NCBI GenBank assembly: GCA_964533705.1
Contig: CAZHMN010000010.1
Location: forward strand, 1-51,457
Direction of reading: 5' to 3'
From: CAZHMN01 sp964533705
GTDB lineage: Bacteria; Electryoneota; B3-LCP
Length of the DNA: 51,457 nt
The notes beneath the pieces were generated by a model that saw only the letters and a program-made list of their open reading frames with translations, was not told the DNA's origin and searched no databases. Position 1 is the first letter of the stretch, and the number at the start of each line of letters is the position of its first letter. This document shows, one piece after another, positions 50,265 through 51,457 of this stretch. A program made the translations under genes and the position numbers.

Positions 50265-51119
50265 TTAGAATTCGGGGAGAGTTAATCTAAGGCTAAGCGA
50301 AGGAGTGAAGTCCTCCGTGATGGAAATTGAAAGCGGTGATGAATTCGGTTCCGTCTGGGGATGAAAGTACATGATGTCAAAAAGTGAGTACAGATAAACG
50401 CCCGCTGCGAGAATTATACTGGCGTTTCTCCCGTGATAATAGAGGTTACAATCGTCGTACCGGCTTTGCATAACAGCCGGATTAGTTTCATCGAGATAAC
50501 GATCCCTGGCCTGATCGTACTTGATCTGGCAGTAGGTTAACGATCCCAAGAGAATAATTTCTGAGGCCACCAGAGCAAATCCCTTGATCTGTTGCTCCCG
50601 GTAGAGCTGCCCTAAGCCGGGGAAAATCAGAGATCGCCGAACCGCTCGCATCTGCATATTAAGATGGGCATAATCCAGGGGCGGCGTTCTGGTATTCTTA
50701 TACTCCTGCTGGGCCTCAGTGAATACGTTGATAATTTTTGGTGAAATATACAGTGGATCAAGGTTCGCCAGAGGATCAATTTGCAGCCAATTTATGAACT
50801 GCCGTTTGGCCTTCTGATTCTCTCCTTGAGCGACGTAGGTGAAGCCGAGAATTCTGTAAAGCCGGGCGCGGTCAATCGGCGGCAATGATTCCGAGTTTTG
50901 TAAAGCGCGCAACGCCGTTAGCTCGGCTTCATCGAGCTTTCCTTCCACATAAAGTGAATCCGCTAAATTGATCAGGTCGTTTTTGTCCTCCTGGGCCAAA
51001 ACCGTTTGCACCGTCCCGGCCATGAGAAAAATCACAATCATCAGTCGGCAAATCAGCGGAAAGCACCACCACTTGTTCCATTCTGCTTCGAAACGATCAG
51101 CTAAAGGTAGATTATCCAT
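50265..51119 (-). CDS. DUF5683-like envelope protein with TPR-like region
   Basis: 284 residues. A hydrophobic N-terminal segment (LICRLMIVIFLMAGTVQTVLA) acts as a signal peptide or anchor. Residues about 45-125 are TPR-like helices (INLADSLYVEGKLDEAELTALRAL, LYRILGFTYVAQGENQKAKRQFINW). From about 160 it has the DUF5683 pattern AVRRSLIFPGLGQLYREQQIKGFALVASE with membrane segments and a second hydrophobic stretch (IILAAGVYLYSLFDIMYF). It ends in beta-like strands and a final Phe. Function unknown; relatives are common in FCB genomes. The ATG overlaps the end of the PEGA-domain gene by 8 bp; an internal ATG before the hydrophobic segment is an alternative start. Confidence 0.78.
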   Translation of the reverse strand: MDNLPLADRFEAEWNKWWCFPLICRLMIVIFLMAGTVQTVLAQEDKNDLINLADSLYVEGKLDEAELTALRALQNSESLPPIDRARLYRILGFTYVAQGENQKAKRQFINWLQIDPLANLDPLYISPKIINVFTEAQQEYKNTRTPPLDYAHLNMQMRAVRRSLIFPGLGQLYREQQIKGFALVASEIILLGSLTYCQIKYDQARDRYLDETNPAVMQSRYDDCNLYYHGRNASIILAAGVYLYSLFDIMYFHPQTEPNSSPLSISITEDFTPSLSLRLTLPEF

Positions 51120-51457
51120 TGGCAGGTTTCAAGGCTACTTTCAATGTGCAGGGCGGATCCCCCTTTCTAAATGTCAATTCCTTTTCCCAGGTGTCTGTTA
51201 GGGGATTCTTTAGGGTCACTGTATGTTTGCCCAGAGATACTATCAGAGGTTCTTTTAGAGGCGTAACGTCAATTAAGACGCCGTCAACGTAAACTTCAGC
51301 CCAGGGGTCAACCAAGATGACAATGCGACCGACGGTATCCCAGAAGTTAATCTTCAGCGTTATATTTTCGGCGGGCTTTGCTTCGACATCACGAAAAATG
51401 GGTGCAAATGTGGGATGGCGGAAGACCAGGCGGTGTTTGCCGGGTTCAACCTGAATA
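51112..51457 (-). CDS. PEGA-domain protein, C-terminal part (cut by window edge)
   Basis: 115 residues are visible and the frame is open to the right edge, so the start is outside. Two PEGA-type beta repeats can be seen: IQVEPGKHRLVFRHPTF with FRDVEAKPAENITLKINF, then GRIVILVDPWAEVYVDGVLI, VSLGKHTVTLKNP and CTLKVALKP. PEGA repeats occur in surface-layer and secreted proteins and at the C terminus of some Ser/Thr protein kinases; which applies here cannot be told. It overlaps the DUF5683-like gene by 8 bp, so the two are coupled. Confidence 0.8.
   Translation of the reverse strand, partial: IQVEPGKHRLVFRHPTFAPIFRDVEAKPAENITLKINFWDTVGRIVILVDPWAEVYVDGVLIDVTPLKEPLIVSLGKHTVTLKNPLTDTWEKELTFRKGDPPCTLKVALKPANG

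Noticed and set aside
1..51457. CRISPR array, prophage, transposon or plasmid origin
   Set aside because: No regularly spaced repeats, integrase, transposase, cas or replication gene was recognised on either strand.

Overview
The window is a bacterial, gene-dense scaffold fragment with five runs of exactly 100 N (scaffold gaps). It is coded almost entirely on the minus strand. Three secreted proteins end in a recognisable type IX secretion (T9SS, Por) type-A sorting domain (PNPFNPTT ... DVSGR ... SGVYFY ... KMxLMK) or its last part, and a fourth has a related ending. That, plus an RND/TolC efflux operon, beta-barrel-like proteins and PEGA/DUF5683-type envelope proteins, points to a Gram-negative member of the FCB superphylum, most likely an uncultivated lineage. 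The phylum assignment is inference. TTG and GTG starts are common, and UGA is used as an ordinary stop by several neighbouring genes.

Left part (1-15.6 kb, all minus strand). Transcription runs from a biotin carboxylase through a biotin carrier protein, methylmalonyl-CoA mutase large subunit, biotin-protein ligase, coaX, an Amidase_3 cell-wall amidase, greA, a double-PspC protein, a LiaI-like membrane protein, gpmI, a zinc alcohol dehydrogenase, aroB, an HD-GYP-like protein, aroQ and a FemAB-like acyltransferase, to a B12-binding radical-SAM protein cut by the left edge. The first four genes form a propionyl-CoA/methylmalonyl-CoA module with its own biotinylating enzyme. The carboxyltransferase and the B12-binding mutase subunit are not in the window. 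Overlapping or closely spaced genes suggest long operons.

Middle part (15.7-30 kb). A 972-residue helicase carries a C-terminal DEDD exonuclease domain (MrfA plus MrfB in one chain). A pair of convergent secreted proteins shares a ~110-residue module and a sorting domain, and flanks tRNA-Leu(TAG). The plus-strand member has an in-frame UGA (CPG-UGA-GGGS) followed at once by a stem-loop. Its assembly gap is spurious because the flanks repeat the same 55 bases. Next is a PadR-headed efflux operon (padR, tolC-like, lipoprotein adaptor, RND pump, small outer-membrane protein) with a dyad operator candidate upstream and a terminator downstream.

Right part (30-51 kb). A consensus promoter and a complete FMN riboswitch with intrinsic terminator precede ribD-ribE-ribBA-ribH, which runs with 1-10 bp spacings into a secreted propeller protein, recN and murA. 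Then comes the most unusual locus: a permease of the SO_0444/YraQ family fused to an HflK-like SPFH domain, followed by separate HflC-like and HflK-like genes, then mutY and a divergent DprA-like gene. Upstream of the riboswitch lie a DUF362 protein, a UbiA-family prenyltransferase, a subtilisin-like protease with a T9SS ending, a DUF5683-type protein and a PEGA-domain protein cut by the right edge.

Reading frames that run through the N blocks are artefacts: coaX/amidase, BCCP/mutase and HflC/HflK are separate genes, whereas the protease and the plus-strand secreted gene are each one gene across a gap. No CRISPR array, rRNA, transposase or phage gene was seen.
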